NCBI RefSeq assembly: GCF_000971395.1
Contig: NZ_BBME01000012.1
Span: 62,001 to 126,000 of the forward strand
DNA length: 64,000 nucleotides
Source: Demequina iriomotensis
GTDB lineage: Bacteria > Actinomycetota > Actinomycetes > Actinomycetales > Demequinaceae
Direction of reading: 5' to 3'
Below, in pieces: positions 55,840-64,000 of the stretch; the first letter of the stretch is position 1; each line of letters opens with the position of its first letter. Under the pieces are notes generated by a model. That model worked only from the letters and a program-made list of their open reading frames with translations. It was not told the DNA's origin and searched no databases. The position numbers and the translations under genes are program-made.

Positions 55840-57183
55840 TTAGCCCAGCGCCTCGACGTCGGACTGGAACTGCGCCCACGACTCGTCGGCGGACATGGTG
55901 CCCTCCTCCACACGACGCAGGGCGTTCACCATGGCGTCGTTGACCTGGAAGTAGTGGGGGCCCTTGTACGGGGCGACCGTCACCGCAGCGGCACGCGTGG
56001 TGAAGATCTTGCCGGTCTCGGCGCCGCCGAAGAACTCGTTGGTCGCGGACTGGACGTCCTCGGACTCCGAGGCCTCGGGCTGGCTCGGGAACGCACCCAC
56101 GTTCGCGAACGCCTTCGCCTGCTGCTCGGGAGCCGTCAGCCACGCGGCGAACTCGGTCGCCGCCTCGACGTTGGCACCGCTGGCCGGGACGGTCAGGTAC
56201 GAGCCGCCCCAGTTGCCGCCGCCGCCCGGGAAGGCGTCGGCGATCGCCCAGTTGCCGTCCGGCGCGTTGCCGTTGATGACACCGAGCATCCAGGACGGGC
56301 AGGGCATGACGGCGAAGTCGCCGTTGGCCATGCCGGCCGCCCAGTCGTCGCCCCACTGCTGGAGGCCGGCAGAGATGCCGTCCGCCGTGGCCTGCGTGAG
56401 GGTGTCGTACATCGCCTTCACGTCGGCGTTGTCGAGCGCGATGATCGAGTCGTCGTCGGGGCTCTCGTACGGGGCCTCGAGCTGGCCGATCATGGCCTGG
56501 AGGATGGCCGGGGTCTCCTCGAAGAAGCCCTTGCCGGTCGCGTCGGTGTACTGCTTGCCGAGCTCCATGAAGTTGTCCCAGTCGCCGTCGAGCGCGGCGG
56601 CCATCGCCTCGGGCGAGGAGTCCATGCCGGCGGCGTCGATCGCGTCGACGTTGTAGCAGATGGCCTCCGGGCCGATGTCGGTGCCGTAGCCGATGAGACG
56701 GCCGTCCTTGTCGGTCGCCGCGTCGGTCTTCCACTGCAGCCAGCGGCCGTCGACGTCGGAGGAGGTCAGGTCCGCGAGCAGGTCCGAGTACTGCATGGCC
56801 TCGGGCAGCCAGTCGACCTCGATCGCCTCGACGTCCGCGAGGCCGCCGGGGCCCAGCTTGGTGAAGAAGTTCTCGCGCGCCGTGTTCGAGGTGTCCGCGA
56901 CGTTGTAGACGATGTCGACGTTGGGGTGAAGCTCCTCGTACTCCGCGATGAGGTCGTAGGCGTAGTCACCGCCCTCCGACTCGCCGGAGTAGCCGAACTG
57001 GTTGAAGGTCGCCAGCGTCAGGGTGATCTGCTCTTCCGAGCCGGAACCGCCGTCGGTGCCGGCCGGCGAGCCCGAGGCCTCCGGGTCGCTGCTGTCGCTG
57101 CAGCCCGCGAGGGCGATGGCAAGGGTCGCGGCTCCCGCGGCGAACCCGAGGGTGGTCTTGCGTCGTGAGAAGCTCACGTTCAC
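55840..57183 (-). CDS. Sugar-binding lipoprotein of a CUT1 ABC transporter
   Basis: A 447-residue lipoprotein. Signal sequence with lipobox ALAGCSD near residue 28, then an acidic/Ser linker and the SBP_bac_1 fold (EEQITLTLATFNQFGYSG, IAEYEELHPNVDIVY, YGTDIGPEAICYN). It captures an oligosaccharide for the MalFG-type channel. The sugar is unknown; resemblance of the operator to CebR sites makes a beta-glucoside or cello-oligosaccharide a reasonable guess. The AAGGAG ribosome site precedes the ATG. Confidence 0.9.
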   Translation of the reverse strand: MNVSFSRRKTTLGFAAGAATLAIALAGCSDSSDPEASGSPAGTDGGSGSEEQITLTLATFNQFGYSGESEGGDYAYDLIAEYEELHPNVDIVYNVADTSNTARENFFTKLGPGGLADVEAIEVDWLPEAMQYSDLLADLTSSDVDGRWLQWKTDAATDKDGRLIGYGTDIGPEAICYNVDAIDAAGMDSSPEAMAAALDGDWDNFMELGKQYTDATGKGFFEETPAILQAMIGQLEAPYESPDDDSIIALDNADVKAMYDTLTQATADGISAGLQQWGDDWAAGMANGDFAVMPCPSWMLGVINGNAPDGNWAIADAFPGGGGNWGGSYLTVPASGANVEAATEFAAWLTAPEQQAKAFANVGAFPSQPEASESEDVQSATNEFFGGAETGKIFTTRAAAVTVAPYKGPHYFQVNDAMVNALRRVEEGTMSADESWAQFQSDVEALG

Positions 57184-57213
57184 TCCTTTGTGTCCGTACT
57201 GATGGGTGATCGT

Positions 57214-57242
57214 GAGAGCGCTCTCGCTGTGAGAGCGCTCTC
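57214..57242. promoter_or_regulatory. Twin LacI-type operators
   Basis: Two identical palindromes GAGAGCGCTCTC at 57214-57225 and 57231-57242, 17 bp centre to centre. The central CG and flanking symmetry are typical of LacI-family sites and resemble the CebR box GGGAGCGCTCCC. They lie upstream of the sugar-binding-protein gene and should bind the LacI protein encoded at 52774. Confidence 0.8.
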
Positions 57243-57307
57243 TCGCATCGGCTTCAAGGTATTGCCCCGCCGGGCACGTGTCAAACCGTTTCGACGGGCG
57301 TCGTTCT

Positions 57308-57329
57308 TTCGTATCCGAAACGTTACGAA
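57308..57329. promoter_or_regulatory. Inverted repeat upstream of the lipoprotein gene
   Basis: TTCGTA / TACGAA arms with a 10-bp centre in the 242-bp divergent gap. It is a possible operator for the rightward lipoprotein gene; evidence is limited to symmetry. Confidence 0.3.
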
Positions 57330-57425
57330 TCCGTGAGCGAGGCCTCGGAGGAGGCGCACCGACGGTTGCGCGATCGTGACCCGAACGGCCTTGCGCGTGG
57401 GGCGGCGCGGCGAGAGCATCGACCT

Positions 57426-57881
57426 ATGAAGCGCTCGTTAGCAGGGATCTTGCTCGGGTCACTGAGTGCCCTGGGCGCCCTGGGCGCGCTGACAGCCTGC
57501 GCCGCGCCGGCCGGTGACGGCCTCGACGCGGCCGGCAGCCCCGTGGCCCGCTACGACTGGGATCCCGGCTCGGGCGGGGACGCGGCGCTCATGGAGGGGA
57601 CGCTCGCGCTGCGGGACGGCTGCCTGTACATCGTGGGCGAGGGCGACGCCGACGGCCTCACGGTGGTCCCGGTGCTCTCCCGCGAGCTTGCCGCCTGGGA
57701 CGCGACGGCGGAGGTGCTGACCTACGCCGGCCGGGACTACGCGATGGGCGACACCGTGTTCGCCGGCGGCGGCTGGGGCGCGCCCACCCCCGACATGACG
57801 ATCCCGGACGCATGCGTGCCCGACGAGTGGGGCGAGGTCATGCACGTCCAGGACGTCGACCTCGAGCCCTACGCAGGCTGA
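57426..57881 (+). CDS. Small lipoprotein of unknown function
   Basis: A 151-residue exported protein with signal sequence and lipobox (ALTACAAP, Cys near residue 25). The mature part is acidic and Gly/Asp-rich ([29 protein letters not shown]), possibly a small beta-fold. Two Cys residues in the mature domain could form a disulfide. No family is assigned. Its 3' end overlaps convergent mnmA by 13 bp. Confidence 0.65.
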   Translation: MKRSLAGILLGSLSALGALGALTACAAPAGDGLDAAGSPVARYDWDPGSGGDAALMEGTLALRDGCLYIVGEGDADGLTVVPVLSRELAAWDATAEVLTYAGRDYAMGDTVFAGGGWGAPTPDMTIPDACVPDEWGEVMHVQDVDLEPYAG

Positions 57882-58954
57882 CGGACCAGGGTCGCCTGAC
57901 CGATCACGCGTGATCCCTGGTAGAGCACCAGCGACTGGCCCGCGGCAACGCCCCGCATGGGCTCCTCGAGCGTGACGGCGACCCGCGCATCGTCCCGCGT
58001 CACGGTGCCGCGCACGGGTGCGCCGTGCGCGCGCACCTGGACCTCGCACGGGGTCGCGCCGCGCGCCGGCACGTCCTCCGCGAGCCACACGACGTCCTCG
58101 CCCACGAGCGTGCGCACGCTCAGCAGCGTCTCGGGGCCGACGGTCACCACGTTGCGAGTCGTGTCGATGCCGGTGACGTAGCGCGGCGCGCCGTCGGCGG
58201 CCGGACGGGGCAGGCGCAGCCCCTTGCGCTGCCCGACGGTGAAGGCGTAGGCGCCGGCGTGCTCGCCGACGACCGCGCCGTTCTCGTCGACGATGTCGCC
58301 GGGGCGCTCCCCCAGCTCGCGCGCGAGGAATCCCTGCGTGTCGCCGTCGGCGACGAAGCAGATGTCGTAGGAGTCGGGCTTGTTCGAGACGCCCAGCCCG
58401 CGCGCGACCGCCTCGGCGCGCACCTCGGCCTTCGAGGCGACGGTGCCGAGCGGGAACATCGCCCGCGCGAGGCGATCGGGGCCCATGACGGCGAGCACGT
58501 AGCTCTGGTCCTTCGCGGCATCGGCGGCGCGGTGCAACTCGCGCGCGCCGTCCTCGCGCACGTCGATCCGCGCGTAGTGCCCGGTGCACACCGCGTCGAA
58601 GCCGAGCGCCACGCCGCGCTCGAGCAACGTGTCGAACTTGATGTGCTCGTTGCAGCGCACGCACGGGTTGGGGGTGCGGCCGGCGGCGTACTCGGACAGG
58701 AAGTCCTGGACCACGGTGTCGTGGAACTCGTCGCTGAGGTCCCACACGTAGTACGGGATGCCCAGCTTGTCCGCCGCGCGCCGCGCATCGTTGGCGTCCT
58801 CGATCGAGCAGCAGCCGCGGGAGCCGGTGCGGTGCTCGGCGCGGCTGCGCGAGAGCGCCATGTGCACGCCGACCACGTCGTGGCCCGCGTCCTTCGCGCG
58901 CGCGGCCGCGACAGCGGAGTCGACCCCGCCGGACAGGGCGGCGAGCACGCGCAT
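57869..58954 (-). CDS. mnmA: tRNA-specific 2-thiouridylase MnmA
   Basis: MnmA introduces the 2-thio group at U34 of Lys, Glu and Gln tRNAs. The 361-residue protein has the PP-loop [43 protein letters not shown] (catalytic Cys), [11 protein letters not shown] (second catalytic Cys) and [15 protein letters not shown], followed by the C-terminal beta-barrel. The ATG at 58954 has a GGGAGG ribosome site and a TACACT -10 box 28 nt upstream. Confidence 0.96.
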   Translation of the reverse strand: MRVLAALSGGVDSAVAAARAKDAGHDVVGVHMALSRSRAEHRTGSRGCCSIEDANDARRAADKLGIPYYVWDLSDEFHDTVVQDFLSEYAAGRTPNPCVRCNEHIKFDTLLERGVALGFDAVCTGHYARIDVREDGARELHRAADAAKDQSYVLAVMGPDRLARAMFPLGTVASKAEVRAEAVARGLGVSNKPDSYDICFVADGDTQGFLARELGERPGDIVDENGAVVGEHAGAYAFTVGQRKGLRLPRPAADGAPRYVTGIDTTRNVVTVGPETLLSVRTLVGEDVVWLAEDVPARGATPCEVQVRAHGAPVRGTVTRDDARVAVTLEEPMRGVAAGQSLVLYQGSRVIGQATLVRQPA

Positions 58955-58981
58955 GGGGACCTCCCGGTGATGAACCCCACA

Positions 58982-58987
58982 AGTGTA
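58982..58987 (-). promoter_or_regulatory. -10 box of mnmA
   Basis: TACACT on the minus strand, 27 nt before the start codon. Confidence 0.45.
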
Positions 58988-59077
58988 CGAGGCGCGCACG
59001 GAGCGTCGGCCGGGCCTGCCCGAAACGGGCGCTCGCCCGGCACGCGAATCGTCGCACCACGCCGGTGCCCTCGCCTT

Positions 59078-59294
59078 CGCGCATAGGATCTTGAGACTTG
59101 CCGGCGGCGCACCGGCTTCGCGCAGGGGATCTTGAGATCACCGAGGTCGCCTGCGGCGCAGTGCCACGGCACAGCCCGCAGCACCGCCTGCGGCACAGCC
59201 CCGCGGCGCACCCGGGCACCGCAGCCCGGGGCGACCTCAAGATCTCATGCGCGAAGCGCCGATCCACCCCGGAAATCTCAAGATCCCCTGCGCG
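59078..59294. repeat. Four-copy inverted repeat cluster (CGCGCAGGGGATCTTGAGAT family)
   Basis: Two direct copies (59078-59096 and 59119-59138) are followed by two inverted copies (59236-59253 and 59275-59294). Copies 2 and 4 are perfect 20-bp reverse complements. The cluster fills most of the 444-bp gap between mnmA and the IclR gene and is flanked by GC-rich low-complexity DNA (59295-59398). It looks like a REP-type extragenic palindromic element, and its stem could also terminate IclR transcription. Confidence 0.75.
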
Positions 59295-59398
59295 GAGCGC
59301 GGCGCGGCGGCGAGGCGGCGGCGGCGCGAAGCGCGAAGCGCGGCGGGGCGGCGGGGCGGCGGCGCGAAGCCCCGCGGCACCATCGCCGCAGGCTCGCC

Positions 59399-60181
59399 TC
59401 AGCGCCGTCCGATGCGCCGCTCGAGCTCGGCGACCTCCCGCGTCACCGCCGCGACCAGCTCGTCGCGCCGCGCGGCGTCCACCCGGTCCGCGGGGTAGGT
59501 CACCGCGATCGCCGCGACGGGCCAGCCCGCGTGGTCGCGCACCGCCGCCGCGACCGAGGCGAGGCCCGGGGTGACGTCGCCCTCCTCGCGCGCGTGACCT
59601 CGCGCACGCGTCTCGCGTACCAGCTCCTTGAGCGCCGCGTAGCTCTGCGGCGAACCCTCCGGGGCGCCGGTGAACGCGTCGCGGCCCGGGTACAGCGCCC
59701 GCAGCTGGGCGTCGGGGAGCGCCGCGAGCAGGGCGCGGCCGGTGGCCGTCGCGAGCGCAGGCAGTCTCACCCCCACGTCGGTGATGAGCGGCGGCCGCCG
59801 CGGCGCGCGCTCCTCGACCAGGTAGACCACGTCGCGCCCGCTGAGGACGGCGAGGTGCGCCGACTCCCCCACGCGGTCGACCAGCGCCGCGAGCACCGGA
59901 GCGCCCAGACGGGCGAGAGGCTGCTGGCGGGAGAAGCCGGAGCTGAGCTCGTAGGCCGCGACCCCGAGCCCGTACCGCCCCTCCTCGGGAAGGTGCACCA
60001 CGTAGCCGTGCGCGATCATCGCGGCGAGCTGCCGGTACAGCGACGCGCGCGGGATCCCGAGGGCCGTGGCGAGCGCGCCCGCGGTCACGGGGCCGCGTTG
60101 ACGCGCGAGGAAGGTGAGCAACGCGAGCGCCTGGTCGACGGCGGGCGCGGTCGGACGCGACCGGGCTGACGTTTCGGGCAT
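59399..60181 (-). CDS. IclR-family transcriptional regulator
   Basis: A 260-residue regulator. Residues about 14-75 are the IclR winged helix (ALALLTFLARQRGPVTAGALATALGIPRASLYRQLAAM), followed by the effector domain with ALATATGRALLAAL and GLASVAAAVRDHAGWPVAAIAVTYPADR. Divergent from hutH with an inverted repeat in the 77-bp gap, it is very likely the regulator of the histidine-utilisation genes. The ATG at 60181 is preferred to one 60 bases upstream because it avoids the operator. Confidence 0.9.
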   Translation of the reverse strand: MPETSARSRPTAPAVDQALALLTFLARQRGPVTAGALATALGIPRASLYRQLAAMIAHGYVVHLPEEGRYGLGVAAYELSSGFSRQQPLARLGAPVLAALVDRVGESAHLAVLSGRDVVYLVEERAPRRPPLITDVGVRLPALATATGRALLAALPDAQLRALYPGRDAFTGAPEGSPQSYAALKELVRETRARGHAREEGDVTPGLASVAAAVRDHAGWPVAAIAVTYPADRVDAARRDELVAAVTREVAELERRIGRR

Positions 60182-60188
60182 GCTTCCA

Positions 60189-60204
60189 GTCTCACATATG
60201 AGAC
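60189..60204. promoter_or_regulatory. Candidate IclR operator for the hut genes
   Basis: GTCTCA-cata-TGAGAC inverted repeat, 7 bp before the IclR start and 54 bp before hutH. Confidence 0.5.
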
Positions 60205-60258
60205 ACGGGCCCCGATCTGCGGCCGCCGCCCGCGTCCCCACCGCAGTTCCATAGAGGC

Positions 60259-61812
60259 ATGAGCACGATCACCTCCCCCGCGCAGGTCCGGATCGGCGTC
60301 GGCGCGCTGAGCCTCGCCGACGTCGTCGCCGTCGCGCGTCACGATGCCCGCGTCGAGATCTCCCCCGACGCCCTCGCCGCGATGGCCGCGTCGCGCGCCG
60401 TCGTCGAGTCGCTGGCCGCCGACCCCGAGCCTCACTACGGCGTCTCGACCGGCTTCGGCGCGCTCGCCACCACCTTCATCGACCGCGACCGCCGCGCGCA
60501 GCTCCAGCTCAGCCTGGTGCGCTCGCATGCCGCGGGCTCCGGTCCGGAGGTCGAGCGCGAGGTGGTCCGCGCGCTCACGCTGCTGCGCCTCTCGACGCTC
60601 CTCACCGGCCGCACCGGCGCGCGCCCGCTCGTCGCCGAGACCTATGCGGCGATGCTCAACGCGGGCATCACGCCCATCGTCCACGAGTACGGCTCGCTCG
60701 GCTGCAGCGGCGACCTCGCCCCGCTGTCCCACGTCGCGCTCGCGGCGATCGGCGAGGGTCCCGTGCGCGACGCCGAGGGCACGCCGATGAACGCCCGCCA
60801 CGCCCTCGCCGCCGCCGACATCGCGCCGCTGCACCTCGAGGAGAAGGAGGGCCTCGCCCTCATCAACGGCACCGACGGCATGCTGGGCCAGCTCGCCCTC
60901 GCGCTCGCGGACCTCGACACGCTCGTGAGCACCGCCGACGTCACGGCCGCGATGAGCGTCGAGGCGCTGCTCGGCTCCGACTCGCCGTTCGCCGCCGACC
61001 TCCAGGCGCTGCGCCCCCACCCGGGCATCGCCGCCGCCGCCGCGAACATGCGCCGGGTCCTGGCCGGATCGCCCATCGTCGCGAGCCACCAGACGCCCGA
61101 GTGCACGCGCGTCCAGGACGCCTACTCGCTGCGCTGCGCCCCCCAGGTCGCCGGCGCCGTCCGCGACACCCTCGCGCATGCCCGCACGGTCGCCGACCGC
61201 GAGCTCGCGGCCGCGGTCGACAACCCCGTCGTCACCCTCGACGGCCGCGTCGAGTCGAACGGGAGCTTCCACGGCGCCCCCGTCGCATACGTGCTCGACT
61301 TCCTCGCGATCGCCGTCGCGGACCTCGCGTCCATGTCCGAGCGTCGCATCGACCGCATGCTCGACCCCGCGCGCAACCACGGCCTGCCGCCGTTCCTCGC
61401 GCACGAGGTCGGCGTCGACTCGGGCCTCATGATCGCGCAGTACACCGCTGCGGGCGTGGTGAGCGAGATGAAGCGCCTCGCGGCGCCGGCGACGGTCGAC
61501 TCGATCCCGTCGTCCGCGATGCAGGAGGACCACGTGTCGATGGGCTGGCACGCCGCGCGCAAGCTGCGCACCGCCGTCGACGGGCTCTCCCGCGTGCTCG
61601 GCATCGAGCTCATGACCGCATCCCGCGCCCTCGCGCTCCGCGCGCCCCTCGCCCCCGGCGAGGCCACCGGGGCCGCCGCCGCGTGCATCGTCCGCGCCGC
61701 CGCTCCCGGGCCCGACCGCTTCGTCTCCCCCGACATCGACGATGCCGTGGCCGCCGTCCGCTCGGGCGGCGTCCTCGCGGCGGTCGAGACCACCATCGGC
61801 CCGCTCAGCTAA
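60259..61812 (+). CDS. hutH: Histidine ammonia-lyase
   Basis: HutH removes ammonia from histidine to give urocanate. The 517-residue protein has the MIO-forming tripeptide Cys149-Ser150-Gly151 in [16 protein letters not shown], where many bacteria have Ala-Ser-Gly; the Cys form also occurs in actinobacteria such as Streptomyces. Other signatures are [11 protein letters not shown] (catalytic Tyr), [10 protein letters not shown] and [15 protein letters not shown]. The stop TAA lies 10 bp before hutU. Confidence 0.96.
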   Translation: MSTITSPAQVRIGVGALSLADVVAVARHDARVEISPDALAAMAASRAVVESLAADPEPHYGVSTGFGALATTFIDRDRRAQLQLSLVRSHAAGSGPEVEREVVRALTLLRLSTLLTGRTGARPLVAETYAAMLNAGITPIVHEYGSLGCSGDLAPLSHVALAAIGEGPVRDAEGTPMNARHALAAADIAPLHLEEKEGLALINGTDGMLGQLALALADLDTLVSTADVTAAMSVEALLGSDSPFAADLQALRPHPGIAAAAANMRRVLAGSPIVASHQTPECTRVQDAYSLRCAPQVAGAVRDTLAHARTVADRELAAAVDNPVVTLDGRVESNGSFHGAPVAYVLDFLAIAVADLASMSERRIDRMLDPARNHGLPPFLAHEVGVDSGLMIAQYTAAGVVSEMKRLAAPATVDSIPSSAMQEDHVSMGWHAARKLRTAVDGLSRVLGIELMTASRALALRAPLAPGEATGAAAACIVRAAAPGPDRFVSPDIDDAVAAVRSGGVLAAVETTIGPLS

Positions 61813-61822
61813 GGAGCCCACC

Positions 61823-63505
61823 ATGACCACCACCTCCCGCACCGTCCGCGCCGCGCGCGGCAGCGAGATCACCGCGAAGTCCTGGCAGACCGAGGCGCCG
61901 ATGCGCATGCTCATGAACAACCTCGACCCCGAGGTCGCCGAGCGCCCCGAGGACCTGGTGGTCTACGGCGGCACCGGCCGCGCCGCGCGCAGCTGGGAGG
62001 CGTACGACGCGATCGTCGCCACCCTGCGCGATCTGGAGTCGGACGAGACGCTCCTGGTCCAGTCCGGCAAGCCCGTCGGCGTGTTCCGCACGCACGAGTG
62101 GGCGCCGCGCGTGCTCATCGCCAACTCGAACCTCGTGGGCGACTGGGCGACGTGGCCCGAGTTCCGCCGTCTCGAGGCGCAGGGCCTCATGATGTACGGC
62201 CAGATGACCGCGGGCTCATGGATCTACATCGGCACGCAGGGGATCCTCCAGGGCACGTACGAGACCTTCGCGGCCGCCGCCCGCCAGCGCGCCGAGCGCG
62301 AGGGCCGCGACCCGCGCACCGCCTCGCTCAGGGGCACGCTGACGCTCACCGGCGGCGCCGGCGGCATGGGCGGCGCGCAGCCGCTCGCCGTCACGCTCAA
62401 CGAGGGCGCGTGCCTCATCGTCGACGTCGACGCGAGCCGCCTCGAGCGCCGCGTGGCGCACGGCTACCTCGATACCGTCGCATCGTCGCTGGACGATGCG
62501 GTGGCACAGGCCGTCGCCGCCCGCACCGAGGGCCGCGCGCTGTCCGTGGGCGTCGTCGGCAACACGGCCGAGGTGTTCCCCGAGCTGCTGCGTCGCGGGG
62601 TCCCGATCGACCTGGTGACCGATCAGACCTCGGCCCACGACCCGCTGTCGTACTTGCCCGTCGGGTACACCGTCGAGGAGTGGCACGCGCGCGCCGAGGC
62701 CGACCCCGAGGGCTTCACGCGCGACGCCCGCGCCGCGATGGCCGCGCACGTCGAGGCGATGGTCGGCTTCATGGACGCCGGCGCCGACGTGTTCGACTAC
62801 GGCAACTCGATCCGCGCGGAGGCGCAGCTGGGCGGCTACGACCGCGCGTTCGCGTTCCCCGGGTTCGTGCCCGCGTACATCCGCCCGCAGTTCGAGGAGG
62901 GCCGCGGCCCGTTCCGCTGGGCCGCGCTCTCGGGCGACCCGGAGGACATCGCGAAGACCGACCGCGCGCTCATGGAGCTCTTCCCCGAGCACGAGTCGCT
63001 CCACCGCTGGCTCAAGGCCGCTGGCGAGAAGGTCCACTTCGAGGGCCTCCCAGCGCGCATCTGCTGGCTCGGCTACCAGGAGCGACACCTCGCGGGCCTC
63101 AAGTTCAACGAGATGGTCGCGACCGGCGAGCTGTCCGCGCCCATCGTCATCGGCCGCGACCACCTCGACTCCGGGTCGGTCGCGTCGCCGTACCGCGAGA
63201 CCGAGGCGATGAAGGACGGCTCGGACGCGATCGCCGACTGGCCGTTGCTCAACGCGCTGCTCAACACCGCCTCGGGCGCGACCTGGGTGTCGCTCCACCA
63301 CGGCGGCGGCGTGGGCATCGGCCGCTCGATCCACGCGGGCCAGGTCACGGTCGCCGACGGCACCGACCTCGCGGCGGAGAAGATCGCGCGCGTGCTGGTC
63401 AACGATCCCGGCACGGGCGTGATGCGCCACGTGGACGCGGGCTACGCGCACGCGAAGGACGTCGCCCGCGAGCGCGGCCTGCGCGTGCCGATGCTGGACG
63501 CCTGA
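61823..63505 (+). CDS. hutU: Urocanate hydratase
   Basis: HutU hydrates urocanate to imidazolone propionate with tightly bound NAD+. The 560-residue protein shows [20 protein letters not shown], the NAD loop [40 protein letters not shown] and [16 protein letters not shown] with the active-site Cys. An AAGGAG ribosome site precedes the ATG. The stop overlaps the following start (TGATG). Confidence 0.96.
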   Translation: MTTTSRTVRAARGSEITAKSWQTEAPMRMLMNNLDPEVAERPEDLVVYGGTGRAARSWEAYDAIVATLRDLESDETLLVQSGKPVGVFRTHEWAPRVLIANSNLVGDWATWPEFRRLEAQGLMMYGQMTAGSWIYIGTQGILQGTYETFAAAARQRAEREGRDPRTASLRGTLTLTGGAGGMGGAQPLAVTLNEGACLIVDVDASRLERRVAHGYLDTVASSLDDAVAQAVAARTEGRALSVGVVGNTAEVFPELLRRGVPIDLVTDQTSAHDPLSYLPVGYTVEEWHARAEADPEGFTRDARAAMAAHVEAMVGFMDAGADVFDYGNSIRAEAQLGGYDRAFAFPGFVPAYIRPQFEEGRGPFRWAALSGDPEDIAKTDRALMELFPEHESLHRWLKAAGEKVHFEGLPARICWLGYQERHLAGLKFNEMVATGELSAPIVIGRDHLDSGSVASPYRETEAMKDGSDAIADWPLLNALLNTASGATWVSLHHGGGVGIGRSIHAGQVTVADGTDLAAEKIARVLVNDPGTGVMRHVDAGYAHAKDVARERGLRVPMLDA

Positions 63506-64000
63506 TGGCGGCTGCCACCATGACCGTGATCGACCCCGTCGCCGCGCTCGCCGAGCTCGCGCCCGTCGGCGCCGACCCGGTCCGCGGAGGCTGGTCGCGG
63601 CATCTGCTCGATGACGCGGACCGCGGGATGCGCGCGTGGTTCGTGCGCACCGCCGAGTCGCTCGGGCTCGCCGTCGAGACCGACGCGAACGCCAACCAGT
63701 GGGCGACCTGGGCGCCCGCGGGCGCCACCGGCAAGGCCCTCGCGACCGGCAGCCACCTCGACTCGGTGCCCGGCGGCGGACCGCTCGACGGCCCGCTCGG
63801 CGTCGTGTCGGCGCTGGCGGCCGTCTCGCGGCTCATGGCCGAGGGTCACGCCCCGGCGCGGCCGATCCGGGTCGCGAACTTCGCCGAGGAGGAGGGCGCC
63901 CGCTTCGGCGTGCCGTGCCTGGGCTCGCAGCTGCTCGCCGGCGAGCTCGACACCGGCCGCGTGCGCGACCTGGCCGATGCGTCCGGCGCCACCTACGCGG
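63505..64000 (+). CDS. M20-family amidohydrolase in the hut operon (3' end outside window)
   Basis: The first 165 residues of an allantoate amidohydrolase/carbamoylase-like enzyme. Visible are TGSHLDSVPGGGPLDGPLGVV (metal His and Asp) and FAEEEGARFGVPCLGS (catalytic and metal Glu). The start ATG overlaps the hutU stop (TGATG). It is a paralogue of the allC at 40095. In this operon it is probably used for the formimino- or formylglutamate end of histidine breakdown rather than for allantoate, but the rest of the gene and its neighbours are not visible. Confidence 0.8.
   Translation, partial: MAAATMTVIDPVAALAELAPVGADPVRGGWSRHLLDDADRGMRAWFVRTAESLGLAVETDANANQWATWAPAGATGKALATGSHLDSVPGGGPLDGPLGVVSALAAVSRLMAEGHAPARPIRVANFAEEEGARFGVPCLGSQLLAGELDTGRVRDLADASGATYA

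Noticed and set aside
60646-60723. HutH judged inactive because Ala of the MIO tripeptide is replaced by Cys
   Set aside because: A Cys-Ser-Gly tripeptide is known in active actinobacterial histidine ammonia-lyases, so it is not a defect.

Overview
The window is very GC-rich, with codons ending almost always in G or C, frequent GTG starts, many 1-4 base gene overlaps and several apparent leaderless promoters. These traits, together with a 13E12-type HNH protein, class Ib NrdHIEF with NrdR boxes, a HAIR heat-shock operator and an AfsR-like regulator, point to an actinobacterium. A Micrococcales relative (Demequina or Cellulomonas type) is my best guess, but the genus is not settled.

Layout. 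1-8154: 3' end of an HNH gene, an 8-bp tandem repeat, a polysaccharide deacetylase, gatCAB, a GNAT, a small membrane protein and ligA. 8210-21952: an M15 peptidase lipoprotein, then the first purine block: 8-oxoguanine deaminase, a five-gene ABC importer/XRE-cupin operon, xanthine dehydrogenase with XdhC, allantoinase and uricase. 22250-27573: a probable acquired island with a 1434-residue secreted PI-PLC-like protein carrying PKD-type repeats, an IS3 remnant and a dead integrase. 27945-31741: nrdHIEF. 32029-37755: guanine deaminase, small membrane proteins, a CPBP protease, pgi and a DsbA-like protein. 37815-45304: second purine block: HIU hydrolase, OHCU decarboxylase, MocA, PhzF, allantoate amidohydrolase, ureidoglycine-glyoxylate aminotransferase, an AtzH-amidase fusion and a formamidase-like protein. 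45419-52755: DUF1275 protein, Hsp20, an AfsR-like regulator with a divergent small repeat protein, a hexapeptide protein and an SDR/TetR pair. 52774-57183: a LacI-regulated CUT1 sugar ABC system. 57426-64000: lipoprotein, mnmA, an inverted-repeat cluster, IclR and hutH-hutU plus a truncated M20 amidohydrolase.

How it works together. The purine genes make an almost complete route. Guanine and 8-oxoguanine are deaminated to xanthine and urate; xanthine dehydrogenase (MocA and XdhC supply its cofactor) makes urate; uricase, HIU hydrolase and OHCU decarboxylase give S-allantoin; allantoinase and allantoate amidohydrolase give ureidoglycine; a PucG-type aminotransferase makes oxalurate and glycine. 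The amidase fusion and formamidase-like protein that follow are candidates for breaking down the oxalurate/oxamate end products. A shared palindrome of the form RTGTNGAT-N3-ATSAACAT lies at three purine promoters (14942, 20826, 42625). It suggests one regulon joining blocks that are now separated by unrelated DNA. The XRE-cupin protein encoded at the end of the importer operon is the nearest regulator candidate.

No tRNA, rRNA or CRISPR array was seen. All functions are read from sequence motifs and context only; no database search was possible.
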